The translations under genes were made by a program, and so were the position numbers. Positions 53,401-61,053 of a stretch of DNA of 64,000 bases are shown here, piece after piece. The first letter of the stretch is position 1. The number at the start of each line of letters is the position of its first letter. Source of the DNA: Streptomyces ortus (GTDB taxonomy: Bacteria; Actinomycetota; Actinomycetes; Streptomycetales; Streptomycetaceae); the NCBI RefSeq assembly GCF_026341275.1, contig NZ_JAIFZO010000002.1:6044118-6108117 (forward strand), read 5' to 3'. Below the pieces are notes generated by a model, which searched no databases, was not told where the DNA came from, and worked only from the letters and a program-made list of their open reading frames with translations.

Positions 53401-53978
53401 TGCACAGGCTGGACAGCACCTTCCGCCTGGTGGATCGGGTGAAGCCGTTGGTGGCCGCCCCGGCCGGGGGTGAATTCCGCTCGGACCTCGGCAAGTTGAC
53501 GATCACCCCCGCCGGCCGCTGGTCGACGGACAGCGCGGGCCGCGCCGGAAGCTTCGACAAGGACTCCAACGCGATCTCGTCCCGCACGACGGCGGACTTC
53601 GACCTCACCACCCTGATCCGGCTCGGCGGCCCCGACCCGGAGACCGGCGGCGCCCTCTCCCTCCTCTGGCGCGCCTCCTCCGACGGCGATGATGCCTATT
53701 GCCTCAACATCGACCCCGACCTGCGCGTGATCCGCCTGGTCGCCAAGGCCGACGGCTTCTTCGACGACGGAGCCGCTCTCGCCCGCGTCCCGGCCCTGGT
53801 CCGCCGCGGCACGACCTACCCCGTCCGCATCCTCACCGAGGGCGACCGCATCCAGGTGTTCCTCAACGGCACCCGGATCATCGACGTGACGGACACGACG
53901 TACACCGATGGCCACATCGCCCTGAACGTGTTCGGAGGGAGGGCGGCGTACCAGGACACCTACGCGCAGGAGCTGTGA
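50406..53978 (+). CDS. Tat-secreted multidomain GH32 fructan hydrolase
   Basis: A 1190-residue enzyme. The signal peptide has a twin-arginine motif (SRRTLLL at residues 4-10, cleavage near AAQA). About three beta-sandwich modules like CBM66/laminin-G occupy residues ~50-200, ~200-365 and ~370-530. The GH32 propeller begins near 540: SDPNG at 546-550 (nucleophile Asp547; the usual Asn is Ser546), FRDP at 668-671, WECPDFF from 720 with acid/base Glu721. A beta-sandwich follows (~880-1015), then another CBM66-like module (~1030-1190). It has AGGAG before ATG 50406. Likely an extracellular levanase or inulinase feeding the ABC importer. Confidence 0.9.
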   Translation: MSVSRRTLLLAGGTAATLLPLGGVLPAAQAVTPSAAGATPAATPMPDPIPVTGSWTRTSDGGQKATVRRRRPALALSEQQLAAKGTYAARVTPQSSSAIGALVFRAALDGSTGYAVALDPGRARIRLYDLAGGDTLATAPLPGTRAGQPHDLEVAVDGPKLTVRVDGKRLLHTEDHRHDTGSVGLLVQDGTVTFGPPSLSLVTTNLTGWTTSGGTWTASPLGWRAAPPQGATARALTTTKAYDTALQADLLLHDASAVAALLVRTDATATHGYGIQIDAAQGRLRLYRIDGNVTLGTYATTIKADTVYRVRLEAEHDELRVHWQTNFLTPDGYSPVITAQDSTHTKGRLAVTASAGAVSFENIAAADLATDLQGWTARSGTWTPDLRGIRGENGLRTAPFTDGDLVARADVTPGGPSSSAGLVLRASANGSGGYEARLEAGRNSVVLLDRSSGARLASAAGPVRRIASGGTYRVEVRATSRTIEVYVDGVRALKIRVSRTTGATVGTTAAHGTSYFQNVEVHSTADYFTDPYRPTYHYSQLTGSTSDPNGLVYYDGEYHLFHQDQGRWAHAVSTDLVHWQALPIALPWNEYGNCWSGSAVVDADDTSGFFGGGSGLIAYYTSYHPDKPGGNASVRIAYSKDKGRSWQWHGGSTPAVQNPGGPDAGWTFRDPKVIRDEAHDQWLMVVSGGDHIRFLTSTDLLTWAQVSSFGYGDWATPGVWECPDFFPLPVDGDKDKVKWVLTLSTGAVRATNGSAAQYFTGEWNGTGFTPGQKAGTVLRADSGRDYYAAMSFYGLPGHRRVWLGWMSNWDYPFSAPTGGWNGQLSTPRELTLTDTADGVRLAQRPVPELVTLRTSTTTRDNLAVGPDSANPLAGVRGIAYEIEAEIILGTAKEIGFRLRTDDDQHTAVGYDAEVQELFVDRSASGPSDFTQYFTGRTTAPMKTADGRVTLRVYVDSSSVEAFGADGRAAVTSLILPGPDADGMAFYAKGGTAHIDSLKVHRLDSTFRLVDRVKPLVAAPAGGEFRSDLGKLTITPAGRWSTDSAGRAGSFDKDSNAISSRTTADFDLTTLIRLGGPDPETGGALSLLWRASSDGDDAYCLNIDPDLRVIRLVAKADGFFDDGAALARVPALVRRGTTYPVRILTEGDRIQVFLNGTRIIDVTDTTYTDGHIALNVFGGRAAYQDTYAQEL

Positions 53979-54249
53979 CCGCCGGTCAAGCCGACAAGCA
54001 ACCGTGACCGCGGAGGCTCCGCCCCCGGCCGGGTGAGGTATTCGCCCTTGCCGAGATCTCAGCTTTCCGGCCGAACGATGGAACGTCCCTCCCAGCCGAT
54101 GGGACCGGGCGGGGCGCCGATCGCGGCAGGCGGTCGGCCGCCTGCCGCCGCACCGGCGCCGGACAGGGCCTCCGGCGTGTCCTGTGACAAGCTCCTTGGC
54201 CCGTTCCCGGTAGGACCACGCCTGCTCCGGCGTCAGCTACTGTCGCGGC

Positions 54250-54846
54250 ATGACGGCAGACTCGCGGGCCTCCGGCTTCGGCGTCGTGGCGATCGCCTCG
54301 TCGGCGGGCGGCATCCGCGCACTCGGCACGCTTCTCGGCGCGCTCGACCCGGCTCTTCCGGTGCCGGTGCTCGTGGTGCAGCACCTGGACCGGAAGCGCC
54401 GCAGCCTCATCGCGGAAGTACTCGGCCGGCAGTCCGCGCTCCCTGTCAAACTGGCGGAGCACCATGAACGGATCCAGCTCGGCACCGTGTACGTGGCTCC
54501 GCCGAACCGGCACCTGCTCGTGGGGCCCACCGGCCTTCTGCGGCTCTCGGAGAGCCAGCCCGTCCACTTCGTGCGCCCTTCGGCGGACCTGCTTTTCGGG
54601 GCGGTCTCTTCCGCGTACGGGTCACGCGCTCTGGCCTGTGTGCTCACCGGCAGCGGTGTGGACGGCGCGGCCGGTGTGCTGGACGTGAAGGAACGGGGCG
54701 GCACCGTCATCGCCCAGGACCCGCGGACGGCGGAGTTCGCCGGGATGCCGCAGGCTGCTGTGAATTCGGGAGCGGTCGACCTTGTGCTAAGCCTGGAAGA
54801 AATCGCCGAGGCCGTCCACGGACTGGTAGGGACCACGAGGCAGTGA
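54250..54846 (+). CDS. CheB methylesterase-domain protein without receiver domain
   Basis: A 198-residue protein consisting of a CheB-type catalytic domain only. The active-site Ser is in ASSAGG near residue 18, the His in VVQHLD near residue 45, and the Asp in TGSGVDGAAGV near residue 138. No phosphorylation domain is present. Streptomyces lack chemotaxis, so the target is not a classical receptor. The cheR-PAS gene starts at its stop (one-base overlap), so the two act together. The 270 bases upstream hold no recognised gene. Confidence 0.88.
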   Translation: MTADSRASGFGVVAIASSAGGIRALGTLLGALDPALPVPVLVVQHLDRKRRSLIAEVLGRQSALPVKLAEHHERIQLGTVYVAPPNRHLLVGPTGLLRLSESQPVHFVRPSADLLFGAVSSAYGSRALACVLTGSGVDGAAGVLDVKERGGTVIAQDPRTAEFAGMPQAAVNSGAVDLVLSLEEIAEAVHGLVGTTRQ

Positions 54847-56729
54847 TGAACGAGACATCCGGAAGCGACGCCGACGGGACCGAGGGCAGGGTGACCGACG
54901 ACGCCGGTCTGGAGAACCTCCTTGAGTTCATCAGGGACGCCCGCGGCTTCGACTTCACCGGGTACAAACGCTCCACCCTCGGCCGCCGGATCCGCAAACG
55001 CATGGCCGATGTCGGGGTCCGCAGTCACACCGACTACCGCGATCTGCTCGAAACCGACGCGGATGAGTTCCGGACCCTCTTCAACACCATCCTCATCAAC
55101 GTCACGTCGGTGTTCCGCGACCCCGACTCCTGGGCGTTCCTCCAGCGGGAGATCGTTCCCGGCATCGTCGCGAACAGTGGCCCCGCGGGTGAGATCAGGG
55201 TCTGGAGCGCCGGCTGCTCCAGCGGGGAGGAGGCCTTCTCACTGGCCGTCATGTTCGCGGAGGTACTTGGTCTCGAGGAGTGCCTGCGCCGGGTCAAGAT
55301 CTACGCGACGGACGTCGACGAGGAGGCGCTGAGGGAGGCGCGCTCCGGACTGTACGCGGAGAAGGCTCTCGGGCCGCTCTCGTCCGACCTGCGCGACAGG
55401 TACTTCGAGCCGCGGGGCGCGAAGTACGCGTTCCGGCCGGATCTGCGCCGCAGGGTGATCTTCGGACGCCACGACATCACCCAGGACGCCCCGATCTCCC
55501 GGCTGGACCTGCTGGTCTGCCGCAACACTCTGATGTACTTCAACGTCGAGGCGCAGGCCCAGATCGTCGACCGGTTCCACTTCGCGCTGCGCGAGGGTGC
55601 CTGCCTCTTCCTCGGCAAGGCCGAGATGCTGCTGAACGACACGGAGCGTTTCGAGCCGATCAGTGTCCGCCAGCGGTTGTTCCGGCGCCGGGCGGGAGGC
55701 AGGCACGTGCCCTACTCCGTGGCAGCAGCGCCGCGGCCCAAGACGGTGCACGGCACGGAGACGGCCCCCGTTCCCGGCCCGGGCCACCTGAGGGACCTCA
55801 TTCTCGACGCCGCGCCGAGTGCCGGCGTCGCCCTGGACGCCGAGGGCGTGGTCGTCACGATCAACAGCCAGGCACGCGGCCGTTTCGGGTTGACCACCCA
55901 GGACGTGGGCCGCCCGTTCCAGGACCTGGAACTGTCCTACCGGCCCTTCGAGCTGCGCTCCCTCATCGACCAGGCGACGTACGAGCGCCGCATGCTGCGG
56001 GTCAACGGCGTGGAGCGGCACCTCGGTGAGGCGGTGCAGTACTTCGACATCCTCATCCAGCCGATCACCGGCGGGCCGGGGCTCCCGATCGGCACCAGCA
56101 TTACGTTCATCGACGTGACTTCGGCCGTCCAGCTCAAGACGGAGGTCAAGCGGGTACGCGACGACCTGGAGACCGCGTACGAGGAACTCCAGTCGACGAA
56201 CGAGGAACTGGAGACCACGAACGAGGAACTCCAGTCGAGCATCGAGGAACTGGAGACGACCAACGAGGAACTCCAGTCGACGAACGAGGAACTGGAGACC
56301 ACCAACGAAGAACTCCAGTCGGGCCACGAAGAGCTCGAGACCATGAACGACGAAATGCGCATTCGTTCCACCGACCTCGACGAGGCCCGGGCGTTCCTCG
56401 AGGGAGTGCTGAGCAGCATCGCGGCCGGCGTGGTGGTGCTCTCCACCGACCTGAAGGTCAAGAGCTGGAACAGAGGCGCTGCCGAACTGTGGGGACTGCG
56501 CGGCGAGGAGGTGCTCGGCGAGCACTTCTTCGGGTTGGACTTCGGCCTGCCCACCACAGAGCTCCGCGAGGTCGTCCAGCGGTGCATCTCTTCGGGAGAG
56601 CAGTCGTCGGCTCTCACTCTCGCGGCCGTCAACCGGATCGGCAGAACCATCAACTGCTCGGTCGTGTGCTCGCCGTTCGACGGCCACAACGGCGGCGTGG
56701 TCCTTCTGATGGAGAATGTGGCAAGTTAG
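54846..56729 (+). CDS. CheR methyltransferase with PAS domains and coiled-coil
   Basis: A 627-residue protein. The CheR N-domain (residues ~20-85) has RGFDFTGYKRSTLGRRIRKRM. The SAM-binding CheR domain has VWSAGCSSGEEAFSLA near residue 118 and LLVCRNTLMYF near residue 222. A PAS domain spans about residues 320-430. A long coiled coil of repeated NEELET/NEELQS units (residues ~445-508) is followed by a second PAS domain. ATG 54846 is used; GTG 54843 is an alternative. It fits hybrid CheB/CheR signalling proteins that link to histidine kinases or stress pathways. Confidence 0.9.
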   Translation: MNETSGSDADGTEGRVTDDAGLENLLEFIRDARGFDFTGYKRSTLGRRIRKRMADVGVRSHTDYRDLLETDADEFRTLFNTILINVTSVFRDPDSWAFLQREIVPGIVANSGPAGEIRVWSAGCSSGEEAFSLAVMFAEVLGLEECLRRVKIYATDVDEEALREARSGLYAEKALGPLSSDLRDRYFEPRGAKYAFRPDLRRRVIFGRHDITQDAPISRLDLLVCRNTLMYFNVEAQAQIVDRFHFALREGACLFLGKAEMLLNDTERFEPISVRQRLFRRRAGGRHVPYSVAAAPRPKTVHGTETAPVPGPGHLRDLILDAAPSAGVALDAEGVVVTINSQARGRFGLTTQDVGRPFQDLELSYRPFELRSLIDQATYERRMLRVNGVERHLGEAVQYFDILIQPITGGPGLPIGTSITFIDVTSAVQLKTEVKRVRDDLETAYEELQSTNEELETTNEELQSSIEELETTNEELQSTNEELETTNEELQSGHEELETMNDEMRIRSTDLDEARAFLEGVLSSIAAGVVVLSTDLKVKSWNRGAAELWGLRGEEVLGEHFFGLDFGLPTTELREVVQRCISSGEQSSALTLAAVNRIGRTINCSVVCSPFDGHNGGVVLLMENVAS

Positions 56730-56766
56730 GCCTCCGGCTGACGAACGGCTGCCCTACCCTGGCTGC

Positions 56767-57630
56767 ATGGTTGCCGACAGTGGGGCGTCCGAGTCGCACA
56801 GCCGACGACGCGCCGACAACGCGTGGCGGCATGCGGGCCTGGCCCAGGAGCGCGCGGCCAGGGAGGCTCGTTACGCGGAACGTCACGAGAGCCTCGCGGG
56901 CGAGTCCGGGGACGCCTTCCATGACTCGATGGCCGCAATACACCGGCGGGTCGAGGCCCGCCACCTGACGACCGCGCGCCTGCAGGAGACATTCGCCAGG
57001 CGCCTGACGCAGTGGCTGGCCGACTGCGGTACCTCCCCGCTGTTCATGAGCGAGGTGGCCCGCGCCTGCGGTACCGGCAGCGCCGCGCTGACGCTCGTCG
57101 GCTCCGACCTGACCCAGCTTGCCGTGGCGGCGTCCGACCGGCCGGCCCGCAGTGCGCAGGATCTGGAGTACCTGCTGGGGATCGGCCCGGCCCGGGACGC
57201 CGCCCGCGACGGAATCCCGGTGTCCGCCTCGGGCGGGGCGATGGAGCGGCGCTGGCCCTCATACGGCTCAGGGCTCACGACGCTCGGCATCTCCACGGTG
57301 TTCGCGGTCCCCCTCAAGACATCGTCCGGCTGCCTGGGCGCCCTGACGGTCTTCGACCCGCGCCACACCACCACGGACCTGCAGAGCTTCGCCCAGGTCG
57401 CGGAAGCCCTCACCGACACCATCCTGCTTGCCCCCGACGTGGATCCGGAACTCGGCGCGGAGGCAGACGTGCGCGCGGTGGTCCATCAGGCGGCCGGCGC
57501 CCTCGCCGAGCGCGGGAAGCGGCCGGTCGCCGACGCACTCGCCCTGATCAAGGCGCACGCCTTCGCCAGCGGTGAACCACTTGAGTCCGTGGCCCAACGG
57601 ATCATGTCCGGCACTCTCGATATCAGTTAA
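56767..57630 (+). CDS. GAF domain protein with ANTAR-like C-terminus
   Basis: A 287-residue cytoplasmic regulator. A charged helical N-terminus (about residues 1-85) is followed by a GAF domain (about 85-220) and a C-terminal helical bundle like ANTAR (AVVHQAAGALAERGKRPVADALALIKAHAF). ANTAR domains bind RNA hairpins to prevent termination; the ANTAR match here is weaker than in the next gene. It lies 37 bases after cheR in the same direction, and the next GAF-ANTAR gene follows at 13 bases. Confidence 0.78.
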   Translation: MVADSGASESHSRRRADNAWRHAGLAQERAAREARYAERHESLAGESGDAFHDSMAAIHRRVEARHLTTARLQETFARRLTQWLADCGTSPLFMSEVARACGTGSAALTLVGSDLTQLAVAASDRPARSAQDLEYLLGIGPARDAARDGIPVSASGGAMERRWPSYGSGLTTLGISTVFAVPLKTSSGCLGALTVFDPRHTTTDLQSFAQVAEALTDTILLAPDVDPELGAEADVRAVVHQAAGALAERGKRPVADALALIKAHAFASGEPLESVAQRIMSGTLDIS

Positions 57631-57643
57631 GAGGCACCCCCTC

Positions 57644-58360
57644 ATGCCCTCGTCGGATCAGCGGCTCGCCGACGCCTTCGTCGCACTGGCCCAAGTGCTG
57701 GACCACCCGTTCGACCCCTCCGCCTTCCTCACGGTTCTCGCGGAACACAGCGCGGAACTGCTCGACATCCATTCGGCCGGGGCCGTGTTCGCCATCGGCA
57801 GCCCGGACTCCCCCTGTGCGTCGGGATCGGATCCGCGGATCGCCGTACTGGAGTCGGAGGCCGCTCGTGCGCAGGAAGGCCCCGGTCACGACTGCCGGCA
57901 GAACGGCAACAGGGTCGAGGCCGCCCTCGACGCGCCGGCCCGAGTGCGCTGGCCCGCGTACACCCCCCGGGCCCGTGAGCTCGGTTTCACCCGGGTCGCC
58001 GCGCTGCCCCTGCGGGTCCGCGATGTCTCCTTCGGGGCGCTGGTCCTCCTGCGGACCACCGACTCGCCGCCGGCCCAGGACACCCTCGCCCTGGGCCAGT
58101 CGCTGGCAGACGCCGCGGCCCTGGCGCTGCTCCGCCGGCACGAGCTGGAGGAGAGCCGCATCTTGACAGCACAACTGGAGCGGGCCCTGACCAGTCGGAT
58201 CATCATCGAACAGGCGAAAGGCGTACTCACCGCCCAGAGAAAGGTCACGCCGGACGAGGCGTTCATCCTCCTGCGCACGTACGCTCGCAAAAACAGGTCG
58301 AAACTGCACGAGGTGGCGCTTGCGGTGGTCGAGGCCCGGTTGGACATCAGTACTCCGTGA
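57644..58360 (+). CDS. GAF-ANTAR transcription antitermination regulator
   Basis: A 238-residue protein with an N-terminal GAF domain (about residues 10-165) and a well-preserved ANTAR domain (about 175-235: RIIIEQAKGVLTAQRKVTPDEAF, LLRTYARKNRSKLHEVALAVVE). The QAKG motif is diagnostic. ANTAR proteins bind tandem RNA hairpins and suppress termination in response to a sensed signal. It probably acts downstream of, or parallel to, the CheB/CheR pair; no target RNA was found here. Confidence 0.88.
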   Translation: MPSSDQRLADAFVALAQVLDHPFDPSAFLTVLAEHSAELLDIHSAGAVFAIGSPDSPCASGSDPRIAVLESEAARAQEGPGHDCRQNGNRVEAALDAPARVRWPAYTPRARELGFTRVAALPLRVRDVSFGALVLLRTTDSPPAQDTLALGQSLADAAALALLRRHELEESRILTAQLERALTSRIIIEQAKGVLTAQRKVTPDEAFILLRTYARKNRSKLHEVALAVVEARLDISTP

Positions 58361-58496
58361 GCCGTCTTCCGGCGGCCCCCGTTCCTCGTGCCGGGCTTGC
58401 CCGCTGCCACGAGACGTGCCGACCGTCGCGGACCGGCCGGTGGTACACCCGATAGCAGCGCGATGCTCGCAGAGCGGCACGTGGAGGAAAGCACAC

Positions 58497-58934
58497 ATGA
58501 CCACATACGACTTCGACCCGGAGGTCGGCCATCGGCTGGCGGTCGCGCTGTCGGATAATCCAGACAAAGCGGCTGCACAGCTCAAGGAGCGTCTGGAACA
58601 CCTCGGGCTGACCCACGACCACTTCACGGTGGTCGTCGAGGGGACCACGGTCGTCGTCGGCGGCGACGCGGCGGTACAGGAGCAGAAGGAGAAGATTCTG
58701 CTCGCCCTCGGAAACGTGGTCGGAGTGACACGGGTCGATGACCGCGTCGACGCAGGGCAGGAGGATCTGAGCCCGCGCTTCGTCACCGTCCTCGAAGGCG
58801 AGTCCCTCGATCTGGTCGCCGAGCGGGTCTACGGCAACCGATCCGCCGCCGCACGACTGCTCGCCGCGAACAGCCCCATGCTCACCAGCGCCGACGCCGC
58901 CCGGCCGGGCGAGGTTCTGCGCGCACCGCTCTGA
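58497..58934 (+). CDS. BON-LysM domain protein (YgaU/Kbp-like)
   Basis: A 145-residue protein. The N-terminal half resembles a BON domain (VVVEGTTVVVGGDAAVQEQKEKILLALGNVVGVTRVDD quoted in shorter parts). The C-terminal half is a LysM-type segment (FVTVLEGESLDLVAERVYGNRSAAARLLAANSP). This arrangement matches Kbp/YgaU, a K+-binding protein in E. coli. It starts with a strong GTGGAGGAAA site. There is no signal peptide. A link to potassium or osmotic stress is possible but inferred. Confidence 0.8.
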   Translation: MTTYDFDPEVGHRLAVALSDNPDKAAAQLKERLEHLGLTHDHFTVVVEGTTVVVGGDAAVQEQKEKILLALGNVVGVTRVDDRVDAGQEDLSPRFVTVLEGESLDLVAERVYGNRSAAARLLAANSPMLTSADAARPGEVLRAPL

Positions 58935-58942
58935 GGTGCGGA

Positions 58943-59165
58943 GTGCTGCTCGCCGACCGGGGCGGCAACCTCCGTGCCATGGCCGTTTCCGGCGAACAGG
59001 TACGCCTGCTGAAGTTCCTCCGGATCCAGAACGAAGAAGGCCCCTGCCTGGAACTGCCTGGCATGCGTCCGCACCGGCATGCCCGTGCTCGTCTCCGGCC
59101 CGCCCCGGGAAGCGGGCCGCCGACGACGACTGACGCCGCACACTGCGGGCTCACCGGGTCGACTC
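58943..59165 (+). pseudogene. GAF-ANTAR regulator fragment, frameshifted
   Basis: One frame gives LLADRGGNLRAMAVSGEQ and QNEEGPCLELPGM, then a shift to a second frame giving GMPVLVSGPPREAGRR and RLTPHTAGSPG, together a GAF-domain middle. No start, no ANTAR part, and a frameshift near 59080 mark it as a remnant. Confidence 0.65.
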
Positions 59166-59278
59166 GGTGACGACCTTCTTACTCGCTGCTCGCTGCTGCA
59201 GACGGTGACGGTGGGGACGACGCAGATCCGGTCGCAGGTCGCCGGTTTCCCGGCGTACGACACGGGGTGGGCGGACGA

Positions 59279-59539
59279 TCAGTCGCGCCCGATCTCCTGA
59301 CCTGTGTGTTCGGCTGACCGGCTGGACTCCAGCCACGAACGGGCGGGCTCTGCGGCGCGGGTGGTGTCCACGGTGGGTTCGAGACAGGTGCCGCCCTCGC
59401 CGTTCGCCGGATAACTGCGCTGTTCGGTGGCGGAGAAGCAACGGCGGAGTACTTCCGCCACCCGCCGTGCGTCCTCGGGCGACGCAGAGACGATGTGAAC
59501 CTCGGCGTACCCGGCCGAGGGTGCTTCCTGGGACTCCAT
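59279..59539 (-). CDS. conserved hypothetical protein (86 aa)
   Basis: An 86-residue protein with a YAEVHIVSASPEDARRVAEVLRRCF core (quoted in part) that I recall from other Streptomyces. The ATG at 59539 has a GAGG site about 6 bases upstream. It is predicted to be an alpha-beta fold with a flexible tail. Function unknown. It is convergent with the GAF fragment. Confidence 0.68.
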   Translation of the reverse strand: MESQEAPSAGYAEVHIVSASPEDARRVAEVLRRCFSATEQRSYPANGEGGTCLEPTVDTTRAAEPARSWLESSRSAEHTGQEIGRD

Positions 59540-59952
59540 GGCGACCTCACTGGCGCGGCTGGATGCGATCGGACCAGAGCGCCGATCACTCTAGTCGCAT
59601 ACATCACTCGCCTCGGAGCTCGACGCATCTCTCGGACCGGGTGGTCCGAACGACACCGTGTGTTCCCTGAGCGCCGGGGGCGAGTGCTGCCGCCCGTGTC
59701 CACCGTCGGTGTCGGTGTCGGTGTCGGTGCCGGGACCGGATGGCCGCGGGCGCGAAGCAGGGACACGTCGGACAGCACGTGAGCGGACCGGGCTCCATGG
59801 ACATCGGCGGCGGACGATCCGCGTCCGCGCCGCCGTTCGGGTGGTTCGGGGAGTACCGGGAATCCTCGGGGTACCGGCATCCGTACCTGTGTCGTTTTCG
59901 GCGATCGAATACACCGGACCGGTTACGGCAGGTCCGGGGCAGGGGCTGCGTC
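59540..59952. other. 413-base region with a hexamer repeat, no recognised gene
   Basis: Four tandem GTCGGT units lie at 59705-59728. An AT-richer stretch with CGTTTTCGGCGATCGAATACA (around 59890-59912) could hold a promoter for the DUF5994 remnant. No intact gene recognised. Confidence 0.4.
59705..59728. repeat. hexanucleotide repeat (four GTCGGT units)
   Basis: Four perfect GTCGGT units in an intergenic region. Confidence 0.7.
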
Positions 59953-60200
59953 ATGACTGTGACCATCTCCCGCCCGACGACATCCGAAGGCCGGCCGGCC
60001 CCCTCTCGTCTGCGCCTTGCTCTCGCCCCGGCCTGGCTCCGTGCCGGCACTGCTGGACGGCGCCTGGTGGCCGCGCTCGCGTGATCTCCACGCCGAACTG
60101 CCCGCACTGGCGGCCGTGCTCGATCCGCTGCGGGGACGGATCACCCGGATCACGGTGAGCCCCTACCCCTCCCCGTGGCCGGTCGTACAGCGCAAGATCA
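59953..60200 (+). pseudogene. DUF5994 family fragment, frameshifted and truncated
   Basis: From ATG 59953 the frame reads MTVTISRPTTSEGRPAPSRL, then after a shift near 60030 another frame reads ALLDGAWWPRSRDLHAELPA and AAVLDPLRGRITRITVSP, typical of DUF5994. It ends at about 60180 where unrelated antisense sequence begins. Non-functional. Confidence 0.65.
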
Positions 60201-60749
60201 CCAGAGCGAAGACCTCGCCCCGCTTTTCCGTGCACCGCCGTGCCGCGCTGACGAGGAGGTCCAGCAGGAGCCCGCCGTGCGGTCCGGTGTCGGCGGCTTG
60301 CAGTGGAGCCGGCGTCGCGCTTCGGCCTGCCACTGCGGAGGAGGCAGCCCGGCCAGTACCGCGTGCCAACAGGTTGTCAGGGAGCCCTGCGCGCCTTGTT
60401 CGTCGACGAGCTTGTGCGAGGTGCCGGTGTGCTGCGTCAACAGTTCGGGGTCGCCGGCCTGGAGGAAGATCCCGAGATCGGTGGGTGAGAAGTCGGAATG
60501 GGCGAGACGGTCGAGCAGCACGCGGCGCAGTCGGCGGTTGCGCGCCACCAGCTCGCACAGCGCCTGCCGGGCACGCGTCGTGCCGCGCTCACGCCGAGCC
60601 AGGTGGTAGAGCCCGACCAGGGCTTGATCGGGATGACCCGTCGCGAGGACGTCGGCACGGACGCGGACCAGCACCTGCGCGAACTCCCCCTGGGGACGCC
60701 GGTTGGCGCACCACTGGTAGATCTGCTCGCGGAAGTCCCTGGCGTGCAC
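60198..60749 (-). pseudogene. C-terminal fragment of a large helical hypothetical protein
   Basis: The frame reads MHARDFREQIYQWCANRRP, PDQALVGLYHLARRERGTTR and ARNRRLRRVLLDRLAHSDFS (quoted in parts). I recall this pattern from the C-terminal parts of long Streptomyces hypothetical proteins. The ~180-residue piece has no natural start or partner and ends in frame-scrambled sequence next to the DUF5994 remnant. Confidence 0.55.
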
Positions 60750-60774
60750 CGGGTCCGCCAGCCCGTGGGTGAGC

Positions 60775-60887
60775 GGCCGTCCGGTGACAACTGCGTCATC
60801 CAGTTCTCCTCCTCGACCCGGCCCGGCGCCGACACGGCAGGTGAGTCGACAGCGGCAGGGGTGCTCAGGGCGATCAGTGCCCCGTCG
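60775..60887 (-). pseudogene. isolated 113-bp fragment of an XRE regulator gene
   Basis: Matches 35624-35736 at 109 of 113 positions and encodes the same segment (ALIALSTPAAVDSPAVSAPG, EEENWMTQLSPDGR). No start, HTH or C-terminal part is present. Confidence 0.75.
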
Positions 60888-61053
60888 CCCCTGGAGGCCA
60901 GTGGCACCGGACGAGGCGGTCGCCCGGCTGAAGGAGTTGCACGCCGAGTAGCGCGAAGAGTACGTGGCCCCCTGTCGACGGTCAGGGATCCTCCGGTGGC
61001 CTGTCTGCGCCCGCTGCCCCGCCGCCGCGAACCAGTCGGCGGCCGGGCCGTGG

